Below are positions 17,745 through 27,379 of a DNA stretch of 64,000 nt, piece after piece. The position numbers and the translations under genes are program-made. Every line of letters starts with the position of its first letter. The stretch's first letter is position 1. The notes below the pieces were generated by a model. It searched no databases, was not told the origin of the DNA, and worked only from the letters and a program-made list of their open reading frames with translations. Source of the stretch: an uncultured Psychroserpens sp. (GTDB lineage Bacteria; Bacteroidota; Bacteroidia; Flavobacteriales; Flavobacteriaceae); the NCBI RefSeq assembly GCF_947503375.1, contig NZ_CANNDQ010000003.1, positions 1 through 64,000 on the forward strand, read 5' to 3'.

Positions 17745-17779
17745 ACAGTATTGATTTCTTTTAACGAAATCAATACTGT
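17745..17779. other. Perfect 14-bp inverted repeat between adhesin and porP/sprF-like gene
   Basis: Arms 17745-17758 and 17766-17779 pair perfectly over 14 bp with a 7-base loop. No T-run follows, so it does not look like an ordinary terminator. It sits 34 bases after the adhesin stop and 43 before the next start, so it could partially terminate transcription or protect mRNA ends, setting different levels for the two genes. Confidence 0.75.
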
Positions 17780-17821
17780 GCAAATTCAATCCAACAACTA
17801 AAAACAACTAAAAACTAACAG

Positions 17822-18724
17822 ATGAAAAAACTTTATATTATTGTTGTATTGCTTATTGCAACACAATTGTATGGACAACAAGATCCACAATACACACAAT
17901 ACATGTATAACATGAATGTGATTAATCCAGCTTACGCAGGGTCTAGAGAAAACCTTTCGTTTGGATTACTGTACCGTACGCAATGGACAGGAATAGATGG
18001 TGCGCCTCAAACTGGAACATTCTTTGGGCACCTACCTGTAGGAGAAAAAGTCGGTCTTGGATTGTCAGTTATTGCTGATCAAGTGGGTCCAATTAAAGAA
18101 ACAAATGCATATGCAGACTTCTCTTACACACTGCAATTAGGTGGAGCTCACCGATTAGCTTTTGGCGTTAAAGCAGGAGCTACCTTTCATGACATAGGTT
18201 TGGCTGGAATTGATCTTATTGACCCAAATGATCCTTTTTTTCAAAACATTAATACTACCACACCAAATATTGGAGCTGGCGCATTCTATTATACAGATAA
18301 TTATTATTTAGCCTTTTCAGTGCCAAATATTTTAAATTCTGTGCACTTAGATGCTAATGGTAATAAATTAGGTTCAGAAGAAGCACACTATTTTTTAACA
18401 GGAGGTTATGTATTCCAATTATCACCTAACACAAAATTAAAACCTTCATTTTTAGTTAAATCTGCATTTAGTGCACCAACCTCATTTGATGTCAACCTTA
18501 ATGCTCTTTTTTATGAAAAATTTGAAATAGGTGCATCATATAGGTTAGACGACTCTTTTTCAGGTTTAGTTAATTTTGCTATAACACCAACAGTTAGAAT
18601 TGGATATGCTTATGATAGTGTTACGTCTGATATTAGAAGATATGCACCTGCATCACATGAATTTTTATTACTATTTGATTTAAACTTTCCTAGAAAAGTT
18701 TCACGTTCACCAAGATATTTCTAA
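17822..18724 (+). CDS. PorP/SprF family type IX secretion outer-membrane protein
   Basis: The 300-residue protein has a signal peptide (about 1-18, ending LYGQ), the family hallmark DPQYTQYMYNMNVINPAYAG right after it, RTQWTGIDGAPQT, and alternating beta strands ending in an aromatic residue (final SPRYF). It is predicted to be a 14-strand type beta-barrel. SprF-type proteins are needed for secretion and surface fixation of the type B adhesin encoded next to them. Position between two type B adhesins and directly before an OmpA/PD40 protein (18-base gap) matches adhesin loci of gliding Flavobacterium. Confidence 0.95.
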   Translation: MKKLYIIVVLLIATQLYGQQDPQYTQYMYNMNVINPAYAGSRENLSFGLLYRTQWTGIDGAPQTGTFFGHLPVGEKVGLGLSVIADQVGPIKETNAYADFSYTLQLGGAHRLAFGVKAGATFHDIGLAGIDLIDPNDPFFQNINTTTPNIGAGAFYYTDNYYLAFSVPNILNSVHLDANGNKLGSEEAHYFLTGGYVFQLSPNTKLKPSFLVKSAFSAPTSFDVNLNALFYEKFEIGASYRLDDSFSGLVNFAITPTVRIGYAYDSVTSDIRRYAPASHEFLLLFDLNFPRKVSRSPRYF

Positions 18725-18742
18725 ACAGTTAAGCTAAACATT

Positions 18743-20656
18743 ATGAAAAAATTATTGACACTTTTTACAATAGCAGCATTAAGTAGTTTTAGCTTGATTG
18801 CTCAAAATAAGGATACAAAAAAAGCAGATAAACATTTCGCTAGATTCGAATTCGTTGAAGCTGCTGAAGACTATGCAAAATTAATCGAGGACGGTAAAGG
18901 AGATGCTTACATTTATAGCCAACTTGCTGAATCATACTATAATGTATTTAATACTCAAGAAGCTGAAAAGTGGTATGCAAAAGCACTAGAAAGTTCAGAC
19001 GATCCAGAAATGATTTTTAAGTATTCTCAGATGCTTAAAGCTAACGGAAAATATGAAGAGTCTAATGCTCAAATGGCTAAATTTGCAAAAATGCGCCCAA
19101 GTGATGATAGAGCTATAGCCTATAACAAAAACCCTGATTATTTACCTAAAATTTTAGAAAAAGGAAAAAAGTTCAACATTCAAAACTTAGGGTTTAATAC
19201 CCAATACTCTGATTTTGGAGGGACACTCCAAGATGGGAAATTATATATCACATCAGCAAGAAATACATCACGTAGAACTTACGGTTGGAATGAAGAACCC
19301 TTTTTAGATATTTATGAACTTTCAAAAAATGAAGATGGAACGTATCAAGCAGGTGTTTTGGTTGAAGATAAAGTTAATACCAAATACCATGAAGGCTTAG
19401 TCTCATTTTCACCAGATGGTAAAACCATGTACTTTTCTAGAGAGAGTTTCTTCGAAAAAGAGTACGAAAAAGATTCTATAACTAAAGTTAAGTATAGTTT
19501 ACTACACCTGTTTAAAGCAACTAAAAGTGGAAGCACGTGGAGTAATGTTGAAGGTTTTGCTATCAATAGTGAAAATTATTCAGTTAAAAACCCATCGGTA
19601 AGTGCAGATGGTAAAACACTATATTTTGCTTCTGATATGCCAGGTGGTTATGGTCTTTTTGATATTTATAAGGCAGAAATCAATGTTGATGGTTCGTTAG
19701 GTGAACCTATGAATTTAGGTCAAAAAGTAAATACACAAGGGCAGGAAATGTTCCCATATATTAGTAGTAATAACACCTTATACTTCTCTTCAAATGGACA
19801 TCTAGGACTTGGTAATCTTGATGTGTTTTATACCAAGGAAATAGATGGGAAAATGGCTCCAATACGAAATATAGGAATTCCTATTAACAGTAATGCTGAT
19901 GATTTTGCTTTTCGTTTAGATGAAGAAACAGAAGAAGGTTTTGTGTCTTCAAATAGAGATGGCGGATTAGGAGGAGATGATATCTACGCAATTAAAAAAC
20001 TACAACCTTTATGTGATGTTTTAATTACAGCTACAGTTATGGATTCTAAAACAAGAACACCCATTAATGCTGCTGATGTAACCATGTACGATGACCAAGG
20101 AAATAAAGTGTTGAGTAAAGTAACAAATTCTGATGGAACAGTTGAGTTTATTGTTGAGTGTGGTAAAGAATCCGAATTAGAAGTCGTAATGGATGGATAT
20201 GAAAGCCAAAAACTTACAGTAGGTGCATCTGAAGATGAAGAAGAAGAAGTTACAATAATGCTGGATCCAATTGAAGTTATTGTTGGTCCAGAACAGATAA
20301 ATCTTAACCCTATATATTTTGAATTCGATAAATCTAATGTTACAGCTCAAGCCGCATTTGAATTAGACAAGTTAGTTCAAATTATGAACAAATATCCTGA
20401 TATGGTGATTAATGCAACTTCACATACCGATAGTAGAGGAAGTGCCTCATATAATGAGAGGTTGTCTGATAGAAGGGCTAAAACTACAGTACAATATGTA
20501 GTTTCAAAAGGGATAGATAAATCTAGAATTTCTGGAATGGGTAAAGGAGAAAACGAGCCTAAAGTTGATTGTGGCTCAAATTGTACTGAAGAAGAGCATC
20601 AGTTAAACAGAAGGTCTGAGTTTATTATTGTTAGTGGAGGACCACAAGCACAATAA
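18743..20656 (+). CDS. OmpA/PD40 envelope protein of a T9SS adhesin locus
   Basis: The 637-residue protein has a signal peptide (about 1-20), TPR-like helices (about 25-125), a PD40/WD40-like beta-propeller (about 165-420; motifs LVSFSPDGKTMYFSR and NPSVSADGKTLYFASD), a CarboxypepD_reg-like beta-sandwich (about 428-505) and a C-terminal OmpA domain (about 525-637; SHTDSRGSASYNERLSDRRA) that would bind peptidoglycan. This domain order is that of the PorE-like proteins found with T9SS components. It probably anchors the SprF-like barrel and its adhesin to the cell wall. It is co-transcribed with the porP/sprF-like gene and followed by a terminator. Confidence 0.93.
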   Translation: MKKLLTLFTIAALSSFSLIAQNKDTKKADKHFARFEFVEAAEDYAKLIEDGKGDAYIYSQLAESYYNVFNTQEAEKWYAKALESSDDPEMIFKYSQMLKANGKYEESNAQMAKFAKMRPSDDRAIAYNKNPDYLPKILEKGKKFNIQNLGFNTQYSDFGGTLQDGKLYITSARNTSRRTYGWNEEPFLDIYELSKNEDGTYQAGVLVEDKVNTKYHEGLVSFSPDGKTMYFSRESFFEKEYEKDSITKVKYSLLHLFKATKSGSTWSNVEGFAINSENYSVKNPSVSADGKTLYFASDMPGGYGLFDIYKAEINVDGSLGEPMNLGQKVNTQGQEMFPYISSNNTLYFSSNGHLGLGNLDVFYTKEIDGKMAPIRNIGIPINSNADDFAFRLDEETEEGFVSSNRDGGLGGDDIYAIKKLQPLCDVLITATVMDSKTRTPINAADVTMYDDQGNKVLSKVTNSDGTVEFIVECGKESELEVVMDGYESQKLTVGASEDEEEEVTIMLDPIEVIVGPEQINLNPIYFEFDKSNVTAQAAFELDKLVQIMNKYPDMVINATSHTDSRGSASYNERLSDRRAKTTVQYVVSKGIDKSRISGMGKGENEPKVDCGSNCTEEEHQLNRRSEFIIVSGGPQAQ

Positions 20657-20693
20657 TATTGAATACATAATAAATGACTAACTAACCAACTTT

Positions 20694-20729
20694 AAAGCTC
20701 TGTTTTATAGCAGAGCTTTCTTTGTTTTG
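20694..20729 (+). terminator. Rho-independent terminator after the OmpA/PD40 gene
   Basis: A 9-bp perfect stem (20694-20702 with 20711-20719), an 8-base loop and a T-rich tail separate the first adhesin group from the second adhesin gene. The second adhesin therefore probably has its own promoter, for which no good TAnnTTTG box was found. Confidence 0.8.
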
Positions 20730-20776
20730 AATGTAACAGGTTCAAAACTTTAAAAAGTTTAATCCAACTATACAAG

Positions 20777-23700
20777 ATGAAAAAAATTACTTTATTGAGT
20801 GCTTTTTTGTTCTTAACAATAAGCTTTAATGCTCAAACCTATCTTCAAGAAAACTTTGATACAGAAATACCTGCAACTTGGACTATAACAGACCAGGGAG
20901 GCGCTACAGGAGATTCATGGATTTCTGGTCAACAAGGCGGTGGAAATAGTCTTAATGGTACAAATGTTGCTATTGTTGATAGTGATTCTAACGGAAATGG
21001 TACAGAATTAATAGAAACACTCACTTCACCAGCTTTTGACACTACAGGAGCAACGGCACTTTTTTTAGATTTCGAACAGTTTTATCAAAATATAGGTGCA
21101 GATTTTGCCGTAGTTGAAGTTTTTGATGGTGCAAATTGGGTAGAAGTATTAAACCAAACCGCAACAATAGGTGCATTTAATGCACCAGATGAACAACATA
21201 TAGATATCACAGCCTATTCTAATGCTGCAATGCAAATTCGTTTCATATATAATGATGGAAATGATTGGGCATGGTATTGGTTGGTAGATAATGTACAAGT
21301 TTATAATTCTACTTGTAATTTTCCGTCAGGACTTGATGCAATAAATTTAACATCTTCAACAGCTGACTTAAGCTGGATTCCTGGAGGTACAGAAACATCA
21401 TGGGAGGTAATTAATCAAGTTGCTGGAGGTCCAGCACCTACAGATGCCGATTCAGGAACGATAACGGTTAACATTCCATTTCAAGTTACAGGTTTAGTTG
21501 AAGGAACCAATTATGAGTTCTATGTTAGATCCGATTGTGGTGTTGATGGTGCTAGTATTTGGATTGGTCCTTTTAACTACAGAATTAGTGGTCCAGGAGA
21601 AGTTTGTGAAGCAGCAATAACGGTTAGCAATCCATTACCTTATGTAACTACAGATGATACTTCAAATTATACTGATGATTACAGTGGTGCTCCAGGAACA
21701 GATTGTGGTTCTGGGTTTAATTACCTTAATGGAGATGATGTCATTTACGAATATACCCCTACGAGTGATACATCTATTGATATTGAACTCTCTAATCTAA
21801 CTGATAATTATGCTGGAGTTTTTGTTTATAGCGATTGTGCAAATATTGGTATTCAATGTGAAACAGGTGCAATAAATGGTTTTGCTACTGATGATTTATT
21901 GATTGATAACTTTTCAGTTACAGGAGGTCAAACATATTATATTGTAATATCAACTTGGGCTGCTCCTCAATCGGTTGGATATACCTTAACCATATCGGAG
22001 AATACTTGTATAGACCCTGTTGCTTCATATGCAGTTGTTGGAGACTGTCTCAATGGGCAACAGTTTTTTATTGAAGTAGATGTTACAGATCTAGGATCTG
22101 CAACATCTCTTACTATATCTGACGATCAAGGGAGTGCTGCACAATCAACTAGTATAGCAGGAACATTCACATTTGGACCATATACCAACGCTACACCAGT
22201 AATTATGAGTGTTGTAAATGATGATGACTCTAATTGTACTATTAATAGCGAAGCACTAACCCAAGAGTTCTGTCAAGAGTTTGTTGTAGATTGTGCTGTC
22301 GGACCCGAAAGCCTCGTATACTGTTATGAAGATAATGGCGCAGATACACCAGTTATTTTTACATTCACTAGTACAGATGGTACACCATTAAACTTAACTA
22401 TTAACTCAGGAAATGTTGAATGGAATGGATTTGCTAACGAACCATATGATCCTATAATCGTCTTTGATAGTGATGGTGTTACCGAATTATATAATGGTGG
22501 TGGAAATGTAGGTGACTTGGCCGGATTTAGTTTTCAATCAACAGGAGATACCATATCATTTTATGTTGCATCAGATTTTACGGTAAACTGTAATTCTTCT
22601 ACCGCCATAAGTCCCTTAGATATTACGGTATCTTGTGCTACTTGTATTAATCCATCAGCAACATACCAAATTGTTGATGATTGTGATAATGGAGATCAGT
22701 TTTTGATTGATGTGAACATTACAGATCTAGGAGACGCAACTTCTTTGACCATATCAAATAATATTGATGCCATTACAGTACCAGTAACGTCTACAGGAAC
22801 TTATCAAATAGGACCATTTGGTTTCGGGGTTGATGTATTTGTTACAGTAAGTAATGATCAAGATTTTAATTGTTCTATTCTAAGTAGTGCATTCCAACTT
22901 TTAGCATGTCCTCCTGAGAATGACAATCCTTGTAATGCAACAATTGCTCAAGTCAATACTGATGATAGTTGTACACTGTTAACTCCAGGGACACTATTAG
23001 AAGCAACAGACTCTGGTATAGCCAACGGAACTTGTACTGGAAATGCTGATGATGATGTTTGGTACGAATTTATAGCGACAAGTGAATTTCAAATTATTTC
23101 AATTCTAAATATAGCAGGTGACGGTTTCTTTTTTGATATTGATCATGCAGTATATGAAGGTACATGTGATGCACCTATTGAATTATATTGTTCTGATGCT
23201 GATGCAAGTGTTACTCCGACGTTAACCATAGGAAATACTTATTATATAAGAGTATTTTCAGCTGGAGGAGATGACGAAAATTTTACATTTGACCTTTGTA
23301 TAAGACCAGGAATTGGTAATGTATCTGTAGATCAAACCACATACACAGTAGAAGAGCTAGTCATAGATGTTTTAATTGATAGCCCTTGTGCACAAGTATC
23401 TAATATTACTTTCTCTACAGGAACTACTTACGGTGAAGAAAATGGTATAGGTTATTTTTCTTCTGATGAAGGAAGTTTCCCGTTTGATGAAGGATTGTTG
23501 TTAACTACTGGTGATGCAAGCTTAGCTGCAGGTCCAAATACAAATGCAATGAGTGAAGGTTCTACAGCTTGGTTTGGTGATAGTGATTTAGATGCAGCTG
23601 TAGGAATTGTATCTAATAATGCTACTGTGATCGAGTTCGATTTTGTACCATTAAATGACGAAATTAGTTTTGATTTCTTAATGGCTTCTGAAGAATACAA

Positions 23701-25393
23701 TGGCAGTACAGGAGGAACATTTGAGTGTACGTTTTCTGATGCTTTTGCATTTTTATTAACCGATGAAAATAATGTGACCACCAATTTGGCAGTAATTCCA
23801 GGAACTACCACACCAATTCTGGTAACCAATATTCATCCAGAGAATCCTGGTTGTGCTGCGATTAATGAAGAATTCTTTGGAGGCTATGTTCCAGCTAATT
23901 TGCCACCGATGTCTTTTGATGGTCGTACGGAAGTCTTTACTGCATTTTCTCCAGTTAATATAGGAGAAACCTATCATATTAAATTGGTAATAGGTGATGA
24001 TTCTAATGGAGGTTTTGATACCGCATTAGATTCAGGTGTATTCTTAAAAGCCGGAAGTTTTGATATTGGTGAAGTTGATCTTGGTGGAGATATTACTATT
24101 GAAGCTGGAAATGCTGTATGTGAAAGCCAGTCAATTATTTTAGATACTTCTGCGCCTTCAGTTGACCATGTTTGGTTTAAAGATGGTTTTGTTATTGAAG
24201 GCGAAACGGCTTCTACTTTAGTTGTTACTGAGCCAGGTTTGTATACAACACAAATTATTTTTACTGCAACTTGTATTATTTCTGATGAAGTACTTATAGA
24301 ATTTTTACCAAATCCAGCAATTGCTAATACACCTATAGATCTAACAGCATGTTCAACAACAAATCAAGCAATATTTGATTTAACAGAAAATGAAGATGTT
24401 ATTTTAGGAGGCCAAGATCCAGCAGATTTTACGGTAACTTATCATCCTTCAGAGCAAGATGCAATGGATAATACTAACCCGTTAACATCTCCATATACCA
24501 ATGTGTCTAATCCAGAAACTATATATGTAAGAATTGAAAACAATACCTCAGGTTGTTTCGATACTACTAGTTTTGGAATCACAATTTCTAGCCCATCGCA
24601 TATAGCAGAAAGCGTAGATATTATTGGATGTGATAATGATGATGATGGTGTTGCTAGTTTTGATTTACTGGCTCATAATGTTAATGTATTAAATGGTCAA
24701 GATGCTTCTCAATTTAATGTCACGTATCACGCTACTGAAGTAGATGCAATGGCTGCTACTGGAGCGTTAACTAGTCCATATGATAGTTCTGGAGAAACAG
24801 TATATGTAAGAGTAGAGACCGTCGATTTTGCAGATTGTTATGTAATAAATAGCTTCAATTTAGTCATTGGAACTGAGCCTCAGACCACATTTACAGACAA
24901 CTTTGACTATGAAGTTTGTCCTAATGCAACTGTTCCAATCACAATTACTGCTACACCTGAAAATTATACTTCAAATGAGGTAACCATAAATTGGTATTTT
25001 GATGGTGTACTTATTGAAGGTGAAAATGGTTTAGTATTACCAGTATTATTAGCTGGAGACTATGAAATTGAAGTAATTTTCAATGATACTGGATGTTCAA
25101 ATAGTACAATTAGAACTATTATAGAACTTGAGACCTGCGTTATTCCTCAAGGGATTTCTCCTAATAATGATGGTCAGAATGATACCTTTGATCTAAGTAG
25201 CTATGACGTTAGTAAATTAGAAATATTTAACAGAAATGGAACATTAGTTTATTCTAAAACGAATTATACCAATGAATGGTTTGGACAAAGCAATGATGGT
25301 GATGAACTACCCGTAGGAACCTATTTCTATACTATGGAATACCAAGATGGTAAAAGACGAAGTGCTTGGATTTATATCCAAAGGGCTAATTAA
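20777..25393 (+). CDS. Second giant modular adhesin with type B T9SS sorting domain and choice-of-anchor L
   Basis: The 1538-residue protein has a signal peptide (about 1-19), an anchor J/MAM-like domain (about 22-180), FN3 (about 182-270), a PPC-like domain (about 275-410), paired Cys-rich modules (CIDPVASYAVVGDC and CINPSATYQIVDDC), another PPC-like domain sharing the VNTDDSC...NADDDVWYEF pattern with the first adhesin, a choice-of-anchor L domain (about 850-1095), FDLTENE/FDLLAHN repeats and a type B C-terminal domain (1454-1538). By eye about 74 of the last 85 residues match the first adhesin. It is presumably exported through the T9SS with the SprF-like protein encoded upstream. Function beyond surface adhesion is unknown. 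Confidence 0.92.
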   Translation: MKKITLLSAFLFLTISFNAQTYLQENFDTEIPATWTITDQGGATGDSWISGQQGGGNSLNGTNVAIVDSDSNGNGTELIETLTSPAFDTTGATALFLDFEQFYQNIGADFAVVEVFDGANWVEVLNQTATIGAFNAPDEQHIDITAYSNAAMQIRFIYNDGNDWAWYWLVDNVQVYNSTCNFPSGLDAINLTSSTADLSWIPGGTETSWEVINQVAGGPAPTDADSGTITVNIPFQVTGLVEGTNYEFYVRSDCGVDGASIWIGPFNYRISGPGEVCEAAITVSNPLPYVTTDDTSNYTDDYSGAPGTDCGSGFNYLNGDDVIYEYTPTSDTSIDIELSNLTDNYAGVFVYSDCANIGIQCETGAINGFATDDLLIDNFSVTGGQTYYIVISTWAAPQSVGYTLTISENTCIDPVASYAVVGDCLNGQQFFIEVDVTDLGSATSLTISDDQGSAAQSTSIAGTFTFGPYTNATPVIMSVVNDDDSNCTINSEALTQEFCQEFVVDCAVGPESLVYCYEDNGADTPVIFTFTSTDGTPLNLTINSGNVEWNGFANEPYDPIIVFDSDGVTELYNGGGNVGDLAGFSFQSTGDTISFYVASDFTVNCNSSTAISPLDITVSCATCINPSATYQIVDDCDNGDQFLIDVNITDLGDATSLTISNNIDAITVPVTSTGTYQIGPFGFGVDVFVTVSNDQDFNCSILSSAFQLLACPPENDNPCNATIAQVNTDDSCTLLTPGTLLEATDSGIANGTCTGNADDDVWYEFIATSEFQIISILNIAGDGFFFDIDHAVYEGTCDAPIELYCSDADASVTPTLTIGNTYYIRVFSAGGDDENFTFDLCIRPGIGNVSVDQTTYTVEELVIDVLIDSPCAQVSNITFSTGTTYGEENGIGYFSSDEGSFPFDEGLLLTTGDASLAAGPNTNAMSEGSTAWFGDSDLDAAVGIVSNNATVIEFDFVPLNDEISFDFLMASEEYNGSTGGTFECTFSDAFAFLLTDENNVTTNLAVIPGTTTPILVTNIHPENPGCAAINEEFFGGYVPANLPPMSFDGRTEVFTAFSPVNIGETYHIKLVIGDDSNGGFDTALDSGVFLKAGSFDIGEVDLGGDITIEAGNAVCESQSIILDTSAPSVDHVWFKDGFVIEGETASTLVVTEPGLYTTQIIFTATCIISDEVLIEFLPNPAIANTPIDLTACSTTNQAIFDLTENEDVILGGQDPADFTVTYHPSEQDAMDNTNPLTSPYTNVSNPETIYVRIENNTSGCFDTTSFGITISSPSHIAESVDIIGCDNDDDGVASFDLLAHNVNVLNGQDASQFNVTYHATEVDAMAATGALTSPYDSSGETVYVRVETVDFADCYVINSFNLVIGTEPQTTFTDNFDYEVCPNATVPITITATPENYTSNEVTINWYFDGVLIEGENGLVLPVLLAGDYEIEVIFNDTGCSNSTIRTIIELETCVIPQGISPNNDGQNDTFDLSSYDVSKLEIFNRNGTLVYSKTNYTNEWFGQSNDGDELPVGTYFYTMEYQDGKRRSAWIYIQRAN

Positions 25394-25412
25394 TATTGCT
25401 ACTTTGTATAAC

Positions 25413-25445
25413 AAAAAACCTCTACTTTATTTGTAGAGGTTTTTT
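25413..25445. terminator. Bidirectional rho-independent terminator
   Basis: A 13-bp perfect stem (25413-25425 with 25433-25445) with a 7-base loop and A/T-runs on either side lies between the convergent adhesin and membrane-protein genes. Confidence 0.9.
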
Positions 25446-25446
25446 A

Positions 25447-25824
25447 TTACCATGCGTTAAGTAAAATCAAGGCAAGAAAAATACAACCTAATAAGAGCAA
25501 CCACAAAAGCCAAATATTGTAAACAATTACTTTGTTCTTATGGGTTTTTGCATTTAACAGTTTTCGTTTTCGTCCTGTATACAATATCCAATTTCTAAAA
25601 TATACAAATATACTTGCCATAATAAAGAGTGTCCAAGCTTTAGTTGACGTTATTGTATTGACATACATTTCTTTTAAAAACAGAGAAATGAAAACACCTA
25701 AAACTAAAATTAAAGCTATCTGTAAGCAGGATATATATAATAAGGCAATAGTATTCGCTTTTTGCTTTTGATTGCCCTTATAATGCTTAAAAACACTATA
25801 GAAAATAGAATCAAATGTTGACAT
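25447..25824 (-). CDS. Small four-helix membrane protein, function unknown
   Basis: The ATG at 25824 is chosen over a TTG two codons upstream; it gives 125 residues. Four hydrophobic helices are visible (about 27-48, 60-77 and two near the C-terminus, where LWLLLLGCIFLALILLNAW ends the protein) with a basic loop GRKRKLLNAKTHKNK in between. I do not recognise a named domain, but the composition and clean reading frame support a real inner-membrane protein. An ORF on the opposite strand here (25532-25771) is a shadow. Neighbours give no functional hint. Confidence 0.75.
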   Translation of the reverse strand: MSTFDSIFYSVFKHYKGNQKQKANTIALLYISCLQIALILVLGVFISLFLKEMYVNTITSTKAWTLFIMASIFVYFRNWILYTGRKRKLLNAKTHKNKVIVYNIWLLWLLLLGCIFLALILLNAW

Positions 25825-25842
25825 AATCAATGAATAAATAAA

Positions 25843-25875
25843 AAAACCACACCTTTATAGATGTGGTTTTAAAAT
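25843..25875 (-). terminator. Rho-independent terminator of the TonB receptor/DUF5689 operon
   Basis: A 9-bp perfect stem (25843-25851 with 25862-25870) is followed on the minus strand by a run of eight T, about 15 bases after the stop of the DUF5689 gene. Confidence 0.8.
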
Positions 25876-25889
25876 TATGATTTTAAATA

Positions 25890-27308
25890 TTATTGTGCAT
25901 CTATACTGATTTCATCCAACTCATATGTACCATTGAAGTTGTTGTCAGGATCTACATCATTTCCTTCATATCTGAAAGCGAAATATACAGTTGAACCACT
26001 GAAGCAATCTAAATCAACAATTCCTGAATCAATCCAAAGAGGAAAATCATCTTCTGCAGTAGTAACTCTAGCATCAACAACTGCTGTCCATGTAGCAGTA
26101 GTAATATTAGCTTCAGTACCATCCCAATCAGTAGAAAATAAGACATTCATCGTTGCATTATCTGCAAAACTGTTAGAAGTTCTAAACTTGAACGTTTCAC
26201 CTGTTTGAGCATCTAAATCGATAGCTGGTGTAATTAACCAAGCGATTGTGCTAACATCATCAGATCCAAAACTACCTACTCTAGCTGAAATACCTAAAGA
26301 TGCATTTGCGCCTCCTGAAGAGTATGCTTCCCAACCTTCTGTACCAGCTTCAATATAGTTTGTCCATCCGTTACCAGAAATCAGTGAGTTCGTCGATTGT
26401 GTTTCAAAATCATCTTCAAATAAATTTGTCATACCCATCGTTTCAGCTAAACCACAACCACATCTATTACCATTGTCAAAATTAATATCTTCAGGAGAGT
26501 TTACAGAAAGTGTGTAAAATTCATCGAAAAAATCTCTTGATAACACACCATCAACTGTTCCATTATTTACAGGTAATCGTAACGATTTAAAATCAGCAAA
26601 TGTACTCGTACTAAAAACAACTGAACCACCAGTTTCACAACTAACTAATGTTCGCTCACCATCAAATTCATCATCTGGTTCTGAAGCGAAAGATAATGGT
26701 GTATCTCCTAAAACTTCTTCAGGACCAAATTGTACATTATTCAATCTGATATATAGGTTTTCAACAGCATCAGAAAAATCGTTAGTGCTTATTTCTAAAG
26801 GAACTATAGTAGCTACTTCAGGAGTACGAATGATACGTTCAGACATTTGAGAAGCAGAGATTTTTGCCAAATCTTCGCCATCTTGCTTTCCTATTTGAAT
26901 AACTCCATTATCAACAGCTACGGTTAGTCCGTCTAACTTCACATATACTTTTCTACCAAAATCATAGATGGTAAATAATGGGTTTACATCAATTTGTACA
27001 ACAATACCAGCTGTAGGATTTTCTGGTCTATCTTGTAATACTAATTCTTCAAAGAAATTACCGCCTTCATCACTTGAAATTACGTAACCTTCCATGAAAG
27101 TGTTAGTATCTTCAATAGTAATACTGTTCTCTCCAGATTGTAAAAAGTTACCAATAACGTCATCAATACTAACGATGTCATCTTGATCAATAGATGGAGT
27201 AGTTAGTTGACTACTTGGTGTATCAAAATCATCATCTTGAACACAGGCGCTAAATACTACCATAATTAATGATAGTAATAAGATTTTGTTTAAATTAATT
27301 GTTTTCAT
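25890..27308 (-). CDS. DUF5689 / choice-of-anchor J lipoprotein, partner of the TonB receptor
   Basis: The ATG at 27308 is preferred over 27374 because it starts a good lipoprotein signal (MKTINLNKILLLSLIMVVFSAC, Cys22). The 472-residue protein then has a DUF5689 region (about 45-290) with OB-like beta segments (FMEGYVISSDEGGNFFEELVLQD) and a choice-of-anchor J-like jelly roll (about 300-470, DDFETQSTNSLISGNGWTNY). It begins 71 bases after the stop of the TonB receptor gene and ends at a terminator, so the two form an operon. It probably sits at the cell surface as a substrate-binding partner of the receptor, a position like SusD but in an unrelated fold. Substrate unknown. Confidence 0.85.
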   Translation of the reverse strand: MKTINLNKILLLSLIMVVFSACVQDDDFDTPSSQLTTPSIDQDDIVSIDDVIGNFLQSGENSITIEDTNTFMEGYVISSDEGGNFFEELVLQDRPENPTAGIVVQIDVNPLFTIYDFGRKVYVKLDGLTVAVDNGVIQIGKQDGEDLAKISASQMSERIIRTPEVATIVPLEISTNDFSDAVENLYIRLNNVQFGPEEVLGDTPLSFASEPDDEFDGERTLVSCETGGSVVFSTSTFADFKSLRLPVNNGTVDGVLSRDFFDEFYTLSVNSPEDINFDNGNRCGCGLAETMGMTNLFEDDFETQSTNSLISGNGWTNYIEAGTEGWEAYSSGGANASLGISARVGSFGSDDVSTIAWLITPAIDLDAQTGETFKFRTSNSFADNATMNVLFSTDWDGTEANITTATWTAVVDARVTTAEDDFPLWIDSGIVDLDCFSGSTVYFAFRYEGNDVDPDNNFNGTYELDEISIDAQ

Positions 27309-27379
27309 TGTATTCTTTTTTTTATCGTTTCCTTTTAAAAGGCTATTGTTTTGAAATTTATTTTGTGTTTTCATGGCTT

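Noticed and set aside
12117..25393. Several reverse-strand ORFs of 60-125 codons inside the two adhesin genes (for example 15113-15466 and 23452-23829)
   Set aside because: They are shadows of repetitive coding sequence, lack signals of their own and have low-complexity Pro/Ser-rich translations.
25532..25771. Plus-strand ORF opposite the small membrane protein
   Set aside because: The minus-strand frame has membrane-protein composition and fits the terminators on both sides; the plus frame has neither.
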